This document shows, one piece after another, positions 6,877-12,169 of a stretch of 12,169 nt of DNA; position 1 is the stretch's first letter; the number at the start of each line of letters is the position of its first letter. The notes beneath the pieces are model-generated. The model had not been told where the DNA came from. It made no database searches and saw nothing but the letters and a program-made list of their open reading frames with translations. Source of the DNA: an uncultured Planctomycetaceae bacterium (GTDB taxonomy: Bacteria; Planctomycetota; Planctomycetia; Pirellulales; Lacipirellulaceae); the NCBI GenBank assembly GCA_937860165.1, contig CALMBE010000325.1:1-12169 (forward strand), given 5' to 3'. A program made the position numbers and the translations under genes.

Positions 6877-7796
6877 GCAATTCAACTTCCATCACTGAAC
6901 CAAGTGAATCTCTTGCAATAAACTCTCATACTGAGTTGCAGGATCAAGGAATGGCATGTCCCGCCTGCCAGGGCTGGGGTTTTCGCAAACTGTTCGTCAA
7001 GAAGAATCGCAAATTCTACCAGTGTCGCTCCTGCGGCCTGGAGCGGCAGTGGCCCCTGCCGACTCAGGCGGAGCTCTGCGCGTACTACGAGCAATCATAT
7101 CGGGACGGCATGTATCGGGAGTTTGTCTCCGCGAATGACATGAAACAGCTCACCGCGCGGGCTCGATTCAAGCAAATCCGCGATTGGGTGCGGCAAGGGA
7201 CTTGGCTCGATGTGGGCTGTTCGGATGGCGTGTTTCTAAACGTGCTCCGCGATGAAGGAGTTGCGGCCGAGGGGATCGACGTTTCCCAGGGGGCCATCGA
7301 TCTGGCACGAGAAAAGGGATTGCTGGCAACCTGCGGAACGCTTTTGGATGCCGGGGAGGGGAAATCCTTCCAGATGATCACCGCGTTTGATGTCCTGGAG
7401 CATGTCATCGATCCTTGGCGATTCATGCAGGAGGTGGCCCAGCGATTGTCTCCCGGAGGCCGAGCGGTTATTTCGGTACCCAATTTGAAAAGCTGGAGTC
7501 ACTTTCTGATGGGAAGGCGTTGGTATTTTTATATCCCCGAGGAACACCTACATTATTTCTCGCCCACCAGCCTCACCAGACTTTGCGAGCGAGCCGGTCT
7601 CTCTGTTTGCATGCAACGACCAACCTATAAACCCCTGACCTACGACTATTCGGTGATCCAATTCCGCGAGTACAATCCTTGGATCTATCGCATTCTGAAT
7701 ACGTTCGGTAAGTTGCTGCCCAGTCGAGTGCGGACGCTTTCCGTGCCCCTGTATATCGGCGAGTGGTTGCTCATTGCCGAGAAACCGAAGAAGTAG
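6873..7796 (+). CDS. Class I SAM methyltransferase with N-terminal zinc ribbon
   Basis: This 307-aa protein starts with a polar linker, then a zinc ribbon: CPAC (C29, C32) and CRSCG (C51, C54). The Rossmann-like methyltransferase domain follows, with TWLDVGCSDGVFL (110-122) as the SAM-binding glycine loop, EGIDVSQGAIDLAR with an acidic residue for the ribose, FDVLEHV as motif II and LSPGGRAVISVPN as motif III. PEEHLHYFSPTSL is a typical C-terminal motif of Methyltransf_23-type enzymes. Such zinc-ribbon methyltransferases are frequent in bacterial surface-glycan clusters and presumably modify sugars or lipid-linked sugars; the target here is unknown. The ATG overlaps the deacetylase stop (ATGA), so the two are likely translated together. 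No strong Shine-Dalgarno site is present. Confidence 0.9.
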   Translation: MSNSTSITEPSESLAINSHTELQDQGMACPACQGWGFRKLFVKKNRKFYQCRSCGLERQWPLPTQAELCAYYEQSYRDGMYREFVSANDMKQLTARARFKQIRDWVRQGTWLDVGCSDGVFLNVLRDEGVAAEGIDVSQGAIDLAREKGLLATCGTLLDAGEGKSFQMITAFDVLEHVIDPWRFMQEVAQRLSPGGRAVISVPNLKSWSHFLMGRRWYFYIPEEHLHYFSPTSLTRLCERAGLSVCMQRPTYKPLTYDYSVIQFREYNPWIYRILNTFGKLLPSRVRTLSVPLYIGEWLLIAEKPKK

Positions 7797-7837
7797 TCAC
7801 CCACCGGCCAGGCTTGGTCCACAACATCTCGACATTC

Positions 7838-8482
7838 ATGAAACTGCTACCGAAGGACTTGTTGATCAAAACGGGAGAAATCGACCAAGCTCAATGGAAT
7901 TTTTCACCGTTCTTCGGCAGATTGCAACGACAACGCTTTCGCATGGCCGAACGGCTTCTGAATGGACGGAAGTTTAAGCAGTTGCTTGAGGTCGGTTATG
8001 GCAGCGGCATATTTCTCCCACAGCTTGCCACCCATGCCGAGCAATTGTCTGGGATCGATGTCCATGACCGCAGTGTGGAAGTCCAGAAGTCTCTCGAACG
8101 AGTGGGGGTTCGGGCGGAGCTGCACAGTGGCAGTGCAACTAACTTGCCCTTTCCGGACACGGCCTTCGATGCCATGGTTTCGATCAGTGCGCTGGAGTTT
8201 GTTGAACCGATCGAGCAGGCGGTTGCGGAGCTTGCGCGCGTGTGCCAAGCAAATGCCGTGCTGATTGTGATTTGCCCAGCTCGATCCTCAATGCTTGACA
8301 AGGCGTTGTGGCTTACCACGGGAGGCAATGCCGAGAAGTTTTACGGTACTCGCCGGGAAACCTTGCTTCCGGCCTTGCAAACTCGCTTTACCGTACGACG
8401 CCAACTGAGCTATCCTCCATTGCTCTCCGCTTGTGGCCTGGCAGTCTATCACGCTTGGGAGCTGTCGCCCCATCACAGGTGA
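7838..8482 (+). CDS. Class I SAM methyltransferase (Methyltransf_11-like)
   Basis: This 214-aa protein has a single methyltransferase domain. LLEVGYGSGIFLPQLA (49-64) is the SAM-binding loop and LSGIDVHDRSVEV (70-82) the second strand, with Asp74 as the likely ribose contact. NLPFPDTAFDAMVSISALEF is the canonical motif II region of Methyltransf_11 enzymes, and AVLIVICPARS is the motif III strand. The substrate cannot be assigned; context suggests a sugar or lipid-linked glycan. I chose the ATG at 7838, 41 bases after the previous stop, because the frame upstream (from 7763) adds 25 residues unlike a methyltransferase and overlaps the previous gene. There is no clear ribosome binding site. The stop codon lies inside the Shine-Dalgarno site of the next gene. 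Confidence 0.88.
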   Translation: MKLLPKDLLIKTGEIDQAQWNFSPFFGRLQRQRFRMAERLLNGRKFKQLLEVGYGSGIFLPQLATHAEQLSGIDVHDRSVEVQKSLERVGVRAELHSGSATNLPFPDTAFDAMVSISALEFVEPIEQAVAELARVCQANAVLIVICPARSSMLDKALWLTTGGNAEKFYGTRRETLLPALQTRFTVRRQLSYPPLLSACGLAVYHAWELSPHHR

Positions 8483-8483
8483 G
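8477..8483 (+). promoter_or_regulatory. Shine-Dalgarno site overlapping the upstream stop codon
   Basis: AGGTGAG lies seven bases before the ATG at 8491 and contains the TGA stop of the preceding methyltransferase. It favours the start at 8491; a GTG at 8479 is in frame but would have to use sequence inside this site. Confidence 0.55.
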
Positions 8484-8490
8484 ATTGCGA

Positions 8491-9963
8491 ATGGCAAGTT
8501 ATCTCCGTTCCCATGCCGAGTGGTTTTTGCTCGCGGCGATCCTGCTGGTAGCAGCCGGGTTGCGATTCAGCAGTCTTACGGGTCCCAGCTTGACCAGCGA
8601 CGAAGTGATTGACCTCGACATCTCGGGCCGCGCACTCGAACAGATTTGGAAAAGTGCCGACGGTTTCCCTCCCTTGCATTATTTTCTCACGCATGTCGCC
8701 TTGCGGGCCGGTTGGGGCGACAACTCGGCCCGCATCCTGGCCGCCTTGGCGGGGGTGGGTTCCGTCTATTTTGGATACCGGCTGGGCAATTTGCTGTTCG
8801 GGACCCGGACCGCGCTTTTCGCGGCAGGTTGGTTTACTATCTGGCCGACTGCCGTCTACTACAGCCGCGAAGGGCGTGCCTACTCGCTTTATCTGTTGGT
8901 GGCGACGGTGGGCATCTGGCTGGCTTTCCGGGCGATGGGAAGCAATCGACGCGGCGATTGGTTGATCTTTGCCCTTGCTGCTGGGGTAGGATCGTTTGCT
9001 CACTATTATCTAGGCTTTCTCTGGTTGGCACTGGCAGTCATTTGGCAGATGCGAGTCAAACGCGGATTGCCAGTCAAAAACGGAATCATCGGCTGGGTCC
9101 TGCTCGGTATGCTCATGTTGCCGCTCTTAAATGCCCTGACTTACGATCTTTCAGAGAATCAAGTCTTTCTTAATCGGGCGGATTTCGGACTGGGTACCGT
9201 GGTATTCAGTGGGTGGGCTTTGCTCACGGGGTTTTGCCTGGGGCCTTCACTAGCTGAATTGCACACACTCGTGCTTTCGGAAGCCATCCAGGAAATCGTG
9301 TTGTGGATTCCGCTCGTGCTGGGGGGGAGCTTGATCTTGCTGAGGGAATTATTTCGCAAAGGGGGGAACCACGAGGCCGAACTGGCAATCTTGCTCTTCG
9401 TTCCTACAGGACTGGCGCTATTGACAACACCTTTGCTTGGGATCGCTTACAACGTGCGATACATTGTCGCCAGTCTGGTTCCGCTCCTTGTTCTCACTGC
9501 CCGCGGGCTGACGATCCCGCCCTGGGAGCGATGGCGCGTAGTGGCGGCAGTCTTGCTGATCATCACTTGCGGTGTGTCCAATGCAAACCGATTTTGGAGC
9601 GCTGGCCATCAGAACGAAGACTCCCGCGCGGCTGCCCGATTTCTGGAAAGACAAACCGACCACTTCCCAGTGCTCTGCATGTCGCACTATATGACCGAAC
9701 CACTCGAACACTATCACCCGGGCGAGCGCAGGGTGATTCCCGTGGAAAGTGTCGCCGATACTGGAGAGAATCTGGCCGAAGTGATTGATTCGATCAAGCG
9801 AGTGGTTGGCAAGCAGGGCAAGTTTTGGCTTTTTTACTCCCGGGCCTACCATGGTGACCCTGAAGGAATGCTTCTCAAATCACTACTGTCTGAGAATGTG
9901 ATCGAAGAACGGGGTAGTTGGCCGGGAGTGCGGCTGTTCCAGGGAGTATTTCCATCGAAGTAG
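8491..9963 (+). CDS. Multi-spanning GT39/ArnT-like (PMT_2) glycosyltransferase
   Basis: This 490-aa protein has about 11-12 hydrophobic segments, beginning at 10-26 and ending near 360, then a soluble C-terminal tail of about 125 residues. The first extracytoplasmic loop holds LTSDEVIDLD (34-43), whose Asp37-Glu38 matches the acidic pair of GT-C enzymes. GFPPLHYFLTH (58-68) matches their PPL motif, and YYSREGRAYSLYLL (123-136) the [QR]-E-[AG]-R-x-Y signature of PMT_2/GT39 proteins. Known family members transfer sugars from polyprenyl-phosphate donors to lipids, proteins or glycans on the outer face of the inner membrane. It closes the plus-strand cluster, eight bases after the methyltransferase. 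Its final TAG is the first three bases of a long hairpin (stem begins at 9960), so the repeat supplies the stop codon. Confidence 0.88.
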   Translation: MASYLRSHAEWFLLAAILLVAAGLRFSSLTGPSLTSDEVIDLDISGRALEQIWKSADGFPPLHYFLTHVALRAGWGDNSARILAALAGVGSVYFGYRLGNLLFGTRTALFAAGWFTIWPTAVYYSREGRAYSLYLLVATVGIWLAFRAMGSNRRGDWLIFALAAGVGSFAHYYLGFLWLALAVIWQMRVKRGLPVKNGIIGWVLLGMLMLPLLNALTYDLSENQVFLNRADFGLGTVVFSGWALLTGFCLGPSLAELHTLVLSEAIQEIVLWIPLVLGGSLILLRELFRKGGNHEAELAILLFVPTGLALLTTPLLGIAYNVRYIVASLVPLLVLTARGLTIPPWERWRVVAAVLLIITCGVSNANRFWSAGHQNEDSRAAARFLERQTDHFPVLCMSHYMTEPLEHYHPGERRVIPVESVADTGENLAEVIDSIKRVVGKQGKFWLFYSRAYHGDPEGMLLKSLLSENVIEERGSWPGVRLFQGVFPSK

Positions 9964-10022
9964 CATGGTCCCCCGGACCGTGCTCCTCATAATGTTTCGC
10001 ACGGCCCGGGGGACCATGCTAC
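9960..10022. repeat. 24-bp-stem hairpin between convergent genes (REP-like; possible bidirectional terminator)
   Basis: The arms are 9960-9983 and 9999-10022, each 24 bases, with one A/C mismatch and a 15-base loop. Each arm begins GTAGCATGGTCCCCCGG when read inward from its own end. The element starts inside the last codons of the GT39-like gene and ends four bases before the apbE stop at 10027, so it fills the convergent gap. Neither side has a T-run, so it is not a canonical intrinsic terminator, though the RNA stem would be very stable. The high symmetry and position suggest a dispersed REP-like element. Confidence 0.8.
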
Positions 10023-10026
10023 AGTG

Positions 10027-11055
10027 TTACGGCTCGATCTTGGCATCACTCCGCCGCTCAAATGCGGGTGTCCCATGCTCGGTGATTGTGCCATCCATCG
10101 CGCGAATCATGAAAAGCGCTGCCACGTTGTGCCGCTCGCACCACGCATATCCAGTCTTGTCACCCATGACCAAGAGCGCCGTTGCCAAGGCGTCGGCCCG
10201 CTTACAGGTGTCGGCCAGTACGGTGACACTTGCCAGATCGTGCCGCACCGGCTTTCCTGTGTGTGGATCGATCACATGCGAGTATCGCACCCCGCCATGC
10301 ACGAAGGCATTCCGCGTGTCACCCGACGTAGCGACCGCCGTGTCTTGGAGTTCGATCATGCGTTTAGACAGATTTCCCGAAGGGGCTTCGACGCCGATCC
10401 GCCACGGACTTCCATTTGGTTTTCGACCTCGCGCGACAATCTCCCCACCGATATCAACCAGTGATGCTCGACAGCCCTGGGCCTGCAATAATTCTGACAA
10501 TTCATCGGCCGCGAAACCGGGTGCAAGCGCCGAGAGATCGACAGCGAGGTCAGGGATCGCTTTTCGCAGTGCCGGTGGCTGGGTGCGAACGGACAAGTGT
10601 TGAAAACCGACCCGACGGCGAGCAACTTCGTTTTGTTCGTCGGTGGGAGGTTCGATGCGCCGCCCCTCGGGCCCAAAACCCCAGAGACTCACGAGCGGGG
10701 CCACTGTGGGATCGAACGCTCCCTCGGTATCCCTTGCGATCTGCAACGCATACTGCACAACCTCGGCAGTCTCTTGCGACACGGCAAACCAATCGTTCTC
10801 TCGGTGGCGATTGAACCGCGAGAGCTCGGAATCCGGATCGTAGGTCGACATGAGGCGATTAAAGTTTTCCAGCCACGAATCGACCAGCCGTTTAAGTGCC
10901 CCCGTATCTTGCACAGCACCGTGGCCCACGACGCTGATCGCATAGCGAGTCCCCATCGTGGGTCCGGTGAAGGTTTTATTTTCTTGGGCAAGGGAACCCA
11001 GATTGCTCAGAAACGGCAATAACAGAACGAGTGGCAGGCGAATTCGATAGCTCAT
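10027..11055 (-). CDS. apbE: FAD:protein FMN transferase, exported
   Basis: This 342-aa protein attaches FMN to a Thr or Ser of target proteins (for example RnfG/NqrC-type subunits), using FAD and Mg2+ outside the cytoplasmic membrane. A signal peptide is visible: SYRIRLPLVLLLPFLSNLGS, then a likely Ala-Gln cleavage region. There is no lipobox cysteine, unlike the lipoprotein forms. Family motifs follow in order: GPTMGTRY (31-38), MSTYDPDSELSRFN (69-82), GAFDPTVAPLVSLWGFGP (112-129), VDLSALAPGFAADEL (172-186), LVDIGGEI (199-206), VATSGD (241-246), SHVIDPHTGKPV (259-270) and CKRADALATALLVMG (284-298), the last carrying the Asp/Thr metal-site region. Length is normal. An in-frame ATG at 11172 would add 39 residues and bury the signal peptide across a repeat, so I chose 11055. 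It converges on the glycan cluster; no flavinylated target is in the window. Confidence 0.93.
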   Translation of the reverse strand: MSYRIRLPLVLLLPFLSNLGSLAQENKTFTGPTMGTRYAISVVGHGAVQDTGALKRLVDSWLENFNRLMSTYDPDSELSRFNRHRENDWFAVSQETAEVVQYALQIARDTEGAFDPTVAPLVSLWGFGPEGRRIEPPTDEQNEVARRRVGFQHLSVRTQPPALRKAIPDLAVDLSALAPGFAADELSELLQAQGCRASLVDIGGEIVARGRKPNGSPWRIGVEAPSGNLSKRMIELQDTAVATSGDTRNAFVHGGVRYSHVIDPHTGKPVRHDLASVTVLADTCKRADALATALLVMGDKTGYAWCERHNVAALFMIRAMDGTITEHGTPAFERRSDAKIEP

Positions 11056-11084
11056 GAAAGGCAGTTTTACCGCAAAGTTCGGAA

Positions 11085-11113
11085 ATATTACAACAAGCAC
11101 GATTCCGGCGAAT
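11085..11113 (-). promoter_or_regulatory. Weak candidate promoter for apbE
   Basis: On the minus strand TTCGCC (11108-11113) and TAATAT (11085-11090) are 17 bases apart, about 30 bases before the apbE start. The -10 matches four of six consensus bases and the -35 three of six. Spacing is ideal but the boxes are weak. Confidence 0.3.
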
Positions 11114-11114
11114 T

Positions 11115-11146
11115 CTTTGCGACTCTGCGCCTCTGCGACTTTGCGA
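11115..11146. repeat. Four tandem octamers of the CTNTGCGN type
   Basis: Four consecutive 8-base units lie here: CTTTGCGA (11115), CTCTGCGC (11123), CTCTGCGA (11131) and CTTTGCGA (11139). On the minus strand this is the (T/G)CGCA(A/G)AG string that I recall as a dispersed intergenic motif in many unrelated bacteria. A lone CGCAAAG also occurs at 11071-11077. It lies between the small hypothetical gene and apbE. Confidence 0.85.
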
Positions 11147-11147
11147 T

Positions 11148-11164
11148 AAAAACCCGATGCGGGT
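11148..11164 (-). terminator. Possible short intrinsic terminator after the 76-aa gene
   Basis: Read on the minus strand, ACCCG, a CAT loop and CGGGT form a 5-bp GC-rich stem that runs into TTTTTA. It lies about 24 bases after the stop of the small hypothetical gene. The stem is short, so efficiency is uncertain. If it works, apbE is a separate transcription unit. Confidence 0.4.
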
Positions 11165-11188
11165 CGAATCAAGTCGAGTGGCGTTTTA

Positions 11189-11419
11189 TTAAGCTGAAGT
11201 GTCCGCTATGTCGCCGACAACTTGTGTAACGCTCTCATGATCGAACCACACGGGAACGCCTCCCGGCCTCAAGAAAACAGCAACTCCATCGCGGACCACT
11301 ATCGCTTGGGCATGGTCAACCTCGAATCGATGGCCTCCCAACAATTCCACCGTAAACGGGTGAAAAGGGGAACGCTCGCGGAGGGCTTCAAAAAGCTGTC
11401 CAAAATCATCTGCTGTCAT
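11189..11419 (-). CDS. Conserved-type small hypothetical protein, 76 aa
   Basis: This 76-aa protein has an N-terminal helix (TADDFGQLFEALRERS), a PFHPFTVELLGGHRFEVDH segment and a hydrophobic beta-like run (AIVVRDGVAVFLRPGGVPVW), ending in an Asp/Glu-rich tail. The pattern 'xxF..L....PF.PFTV.L.DG..F.V.HP' recurs, from memory, in small uncharacterised proteins of planctomycetes and other bacteria, often many copies per genome; no function is known to me. No signal peptide, membrane segment or metal motif is seen. It lies 133 bases upstream of apbE on the same strand, and a possible terminator separates the two. I see no strong Shine-Dalgarno site. Confidence 0.68.
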   Translation of the reverse strand: MTADDFGQLFEALRERSPFHPFTVELLGGHRFEVDHAQAIVVRDGVAVFLRPGGVPVWFDHESVTQVVGDIADTSA

Positions 11420-11525
11420 GTACCTATTTTAATAAACAGATTTCGAGAATTCCAGTGACACTTGCTCTATCAATTCCACACTTTTTCGTGCAGGAAAAAA
11501 TCCGTTGAAGTCGGCAATCAGCCCC

Positions 11526-11580
11526 TAGCCGGAAGACCACGTCTTCCGGGAATCCCCGGACCAAGGCGTTGGTCCGGCTA
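11526..11580. repeat. Composite double-hairpin repeat with short terminal inverted repeats
   Basis: Two perfect 9-bp stems stand side by side. Hairpin 1 is CCGGAAGAC (11529-11537), loop CAC, GTCTTCCGG (11541-11549). Hairpin 2 is CCGGACCAA (11556-11564), loop GGCG, TTGGTCCGG (11569-11577). The whole unit is bounded by an 8-bp inverted repeat, TAGCCGGA (11526-11533) and TCCGGCTA (11573-11580). The pairs of stems could fold separately or as one larger structure. It resembles a REP/BIME-like or very small MITE-like element. Confidence 0.8.
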
Positions 11581-11657
11581 TGCTAATCCGATCACAGCTC
11601 CTCGAAGCAATGGGTCCTCGACCACCGATCTCAAGGAGACCTGCGAAGTCGAAATGT

Positions 11658-11708
11658 CTATCCCAAATCCCCCTCACCAGTATTCTGTGGGAGGGGGATT
11701 TGGGATAG
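11658..11708. repeat. Perfect 18-bp-stem hairpin
   Basis: Arms 11658-11675 (CTATCCCAAATCCCCCTC) and 11691-11708 are exact reverse complements, with a 15-base loop. The 12-mer CAAATCCCCCTC within the arm recurs at 564-575 without a full partner arm. There is no T-run after it. Confidence 0.85.
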
Positions 11709-11766
11709 GTTCTTACTCTAACCGCAGATTACCATAGAATGGTTCAAAGGACAATCTACTCGGTGC

Positions 11767-11771
11767 GGGAG
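11767..11771 (+). promoter_or_regulatory. Shine-Dalgarno site for the 56-aa ORF
   Basis: GGGAG lies seven bases before the ATG at 11779, well placed for initiation, and is the main reason to regard this short frame as a gene or recent ex-gene. Confidence 0.5.
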
Positions 11772-11778
11772 CAAGTTC

Positions 11779-11949
11779 ATGATTTCCGGACAATCTCAAG
11801 GTGTCGCAGAAAAAGCAAAACGTATCTACGATGAACGATTGCGTGGGGACTTGGAGTTACTTTACCGTGAAAAGTATGTTGCGATTGAACCCGCTTCTGG
11901 CGACTACTTTTTAGGGGATACGATTGTTGAAGCCGCCATCAGCAAATAG
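11779..11949 (+). CDS. Small conserved-looking protein, 56 aa, probably C-terminally shortened
   Basis: The 56-aa translation has an amphipathic helical region (GVAEKAKRIYDERLRGDLEL), then KYVAIEPASGDYFLGDTIVE and stops after AAISK. From memory it resembles a family of roughly 70-75-aa hypothetical proteins with '..R.IYE..LR..LE....G.FVAIEP.SGDYFLG.T..EA...A....P...' and a further C-terminal strand ending near '..RIGH..A...G'. That final part is absent here, and no frame after the stop restores it. In other genomes such genes often sit beside a small retropepsin-like protease gene; none follows here. The good ribosome binding site favours translation, but it may be a decaying copy. Function unknown. 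Confidence 0.55.
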   Translation: MISGQSQGVAEKAKRIYDERLRGDLELLYREKYVAIEPASGDYFLGDTIVEAAISK

Positions 11950-11995
11950 CTAGATAACACCCCTTCTCTCTTGTCTTGCTCTCAATACATCCCGG

Positions 11996-12025
11996 TTGAC
12001 CCCCCACCCCTCGTCGCGCTATACT
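11996..12025 (+). promoter_or_regulatory. Sigma70-type promoter of sucC
   Basis: TTGACC (11996-12001) and TATACT (12020-12025) match the -35 and -10 consensus at five of six bases each, with an 18-base spacer. The expected transcription start is near 12032, giving a leader of about 60 bases before the sucC ATG. Confidence 0.7.
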
Positions 12026-12033
12026 CGCTTTTC

Positions 12034-12048
12034 GCGGTCTGAGACCGC
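12034..12048. promoter_or_regulatory. 15-bp perfect dyad at the predicted sucC transcription start
   Basis: GCGGTCT-G-AGACCGC is a perfect 7-bp inverted repeat around one base, starting nine bases after the -10 box. Its place at the predicted +1 is what a repressor operator would show; in RNA the one-base loop could not form a full stem. No regulator is known for it. Confidence 0.4.
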
Positions 12049-12093
12049 TATCGAAATGCTGCGATTGCGAACTTCCTCTTTCCGTAAGTCACC

Positions 12094-12169
12094 ATGAAAA
12101 TTCACGAATATCAGGCCAAGGAATTGTTGCGGCAGGCGAGGATTGCCGTGCCGCCGAGTATAGTTGCCC
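12094..12169 (+). CDS. sucC: Succinate-CoA ligase beta subunit, N-terminal fragment
   Basis: The first 25 codons of this gene lie in the window; the rest is beyond the right edge. MKIHEYQAKELLRQ followed by ARIAVPPS is the highly conserved start of the ADP- or GDP-forming succinyl-CoA synthetase beta subunit (ATP-grasp domain), which with SucD converts succinyl-CoA to succinate and makes a nucleoside triphosphate in the TCA cycle. The start is fixed by this motif. A good promoter and a 15-bp dyad lie upstream, but there is no strong Shine-Dalgarno site. sucD would be expected downstream. It is a housekeeping gene and marks the end of the accessory region. Confidence 0.92.
   Translation, partial: MKIHEYQAKELLRQARIAVPPSIVA

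Larger units (their letters stand above)
11420..11778. other. Intergenic region with two hairpin elements, no supported gene
   Basis: These 359 bases separate the minus-strand hypothetical gene from the small plus-strand ORF. They contain the double hairpin at 11526-11580 and the hairpin at 11658-11708, described separately. A 91-codon open frame (11462-11737) runs through both repeats and is not credible. I see no convincing promoter for either neighbour. Confidence 0.6.

Noticed and set aside
8308..8490. Longer start for the GT39-like gene
   Set aside because: It would overlap the methyltransferase by 175 bases; the ATG at 8491 has a Shine-Dalgarno site and leads directly into the first membrane segment.
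8473..9173. 175-176-codon open frames on both strands over the GT39-like gene
   Set aside because: They are shadows of a long membrane protein gene with clear family motifs; their translations are Arg/Pro/Gly-rich.
9965..10603. 212-codon plus-strand open frame
   Set aside because: It starts inside the hairpin and runs antisense to apbE, whose motifs are unambiguous; the translation is Ser/Arg-rich.
11115..11146. Octamer repeats as a CRISPR-like array
   Set aside because: Units are contiguous 8-mers with no spacers.
11056..11172. Longer apbE start at 11172
   Set aside because: It would add 39 residues ahead of a good signal peptide and read through the octamer repeat and possible terminator.
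11462..11737. 91-codon plus-strand open frame
   Set aside because: It runs through both hairpin repeats and its composition reflects them.

Overview
The window looks like chromosomal DNA from a planctomycete, probably of the Pirellulaceae/Pirellulales type. This rests on moderate-to-high GC by eye, mixed use of Shine-Dalgarno sites, families common in that group (zinc-ribbon methyltransferases, ~75-aa basic/acidic hypothetical proteins) and dispersed intergenic hairpins. No rRNA or other marker gene is present, so the taxonomy is inference.

Layout. (1) Positions 1-217, minus strand: the N-terminus of a Wzx/MATE-like polysaccharide flippase that runs off the left edge. (2) 218-675: divergent intergenic region with no gene that I can support. 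(3) 676-9963, plus strand: a nine-gene surface-glycan cluster. In order it holds a family 2 glycosyltransferase, a DegT/DnrJ/EryC1/StrS sugar aminotransferase, a Gfo/Idh/MocA dehydrogenase, a left-handed beta-helix acyltransferase with a C-terminal zinc ribbon, an FAD-dependent amine-oxidase-fold protein, a NodB-type polysaccharide deacetylase, two SAM methyltransferases and a multi-spanning GT39-like glycosyltransferase. Four junctions overlap by 4-8 bases and several have clear ribosome binding sites, so most of the cluster is probably one operon. (4) 9960-10022: a 24-bp-stem hairpin that fills the gap between convergent genes. (5) 10027-11419, minus strand: apbE (FAD:protein FMN transferase, exported) and a small conserved-type hypothetical gene, separated by an octamer tandem repeat and a possible terminator. 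(6) 11420-11778: non-coding, with two further hairpin elements. (7) 11779-11949: a 56-aa ORF that looks like a C-terminally shortened small protein. (8) 12094 to the right edge: the start of sucC, preceded by a good sigma70-type promoter and a 15-bp dyad.

How the genes work together (inference). The dehydrogenase, aminotransferase and acyltransferase are the three activities that turn a nucleotide sugar into an N-acylated amino sugar, as in the WbpB/WbpE/WbpD set for UDP-2,3-diacetamido-glucuronate. The GT2 enzyme could use the product or prime a lipid-linked sugar, the GT39-like enzyme would transfer from a polyprenyl-phosphate sugar on the far side of the membrane, the flippase would export the lipid-linked unit, and the deacetylase and methyltransferases would tailor it. 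The flavoprotein's role is open. I see no defence system, CRISPR array, transposase, tRNA or rRNA. The most unusual content is the tailoring-enzyme combination and the group of short repeats between 9960 and 11708.
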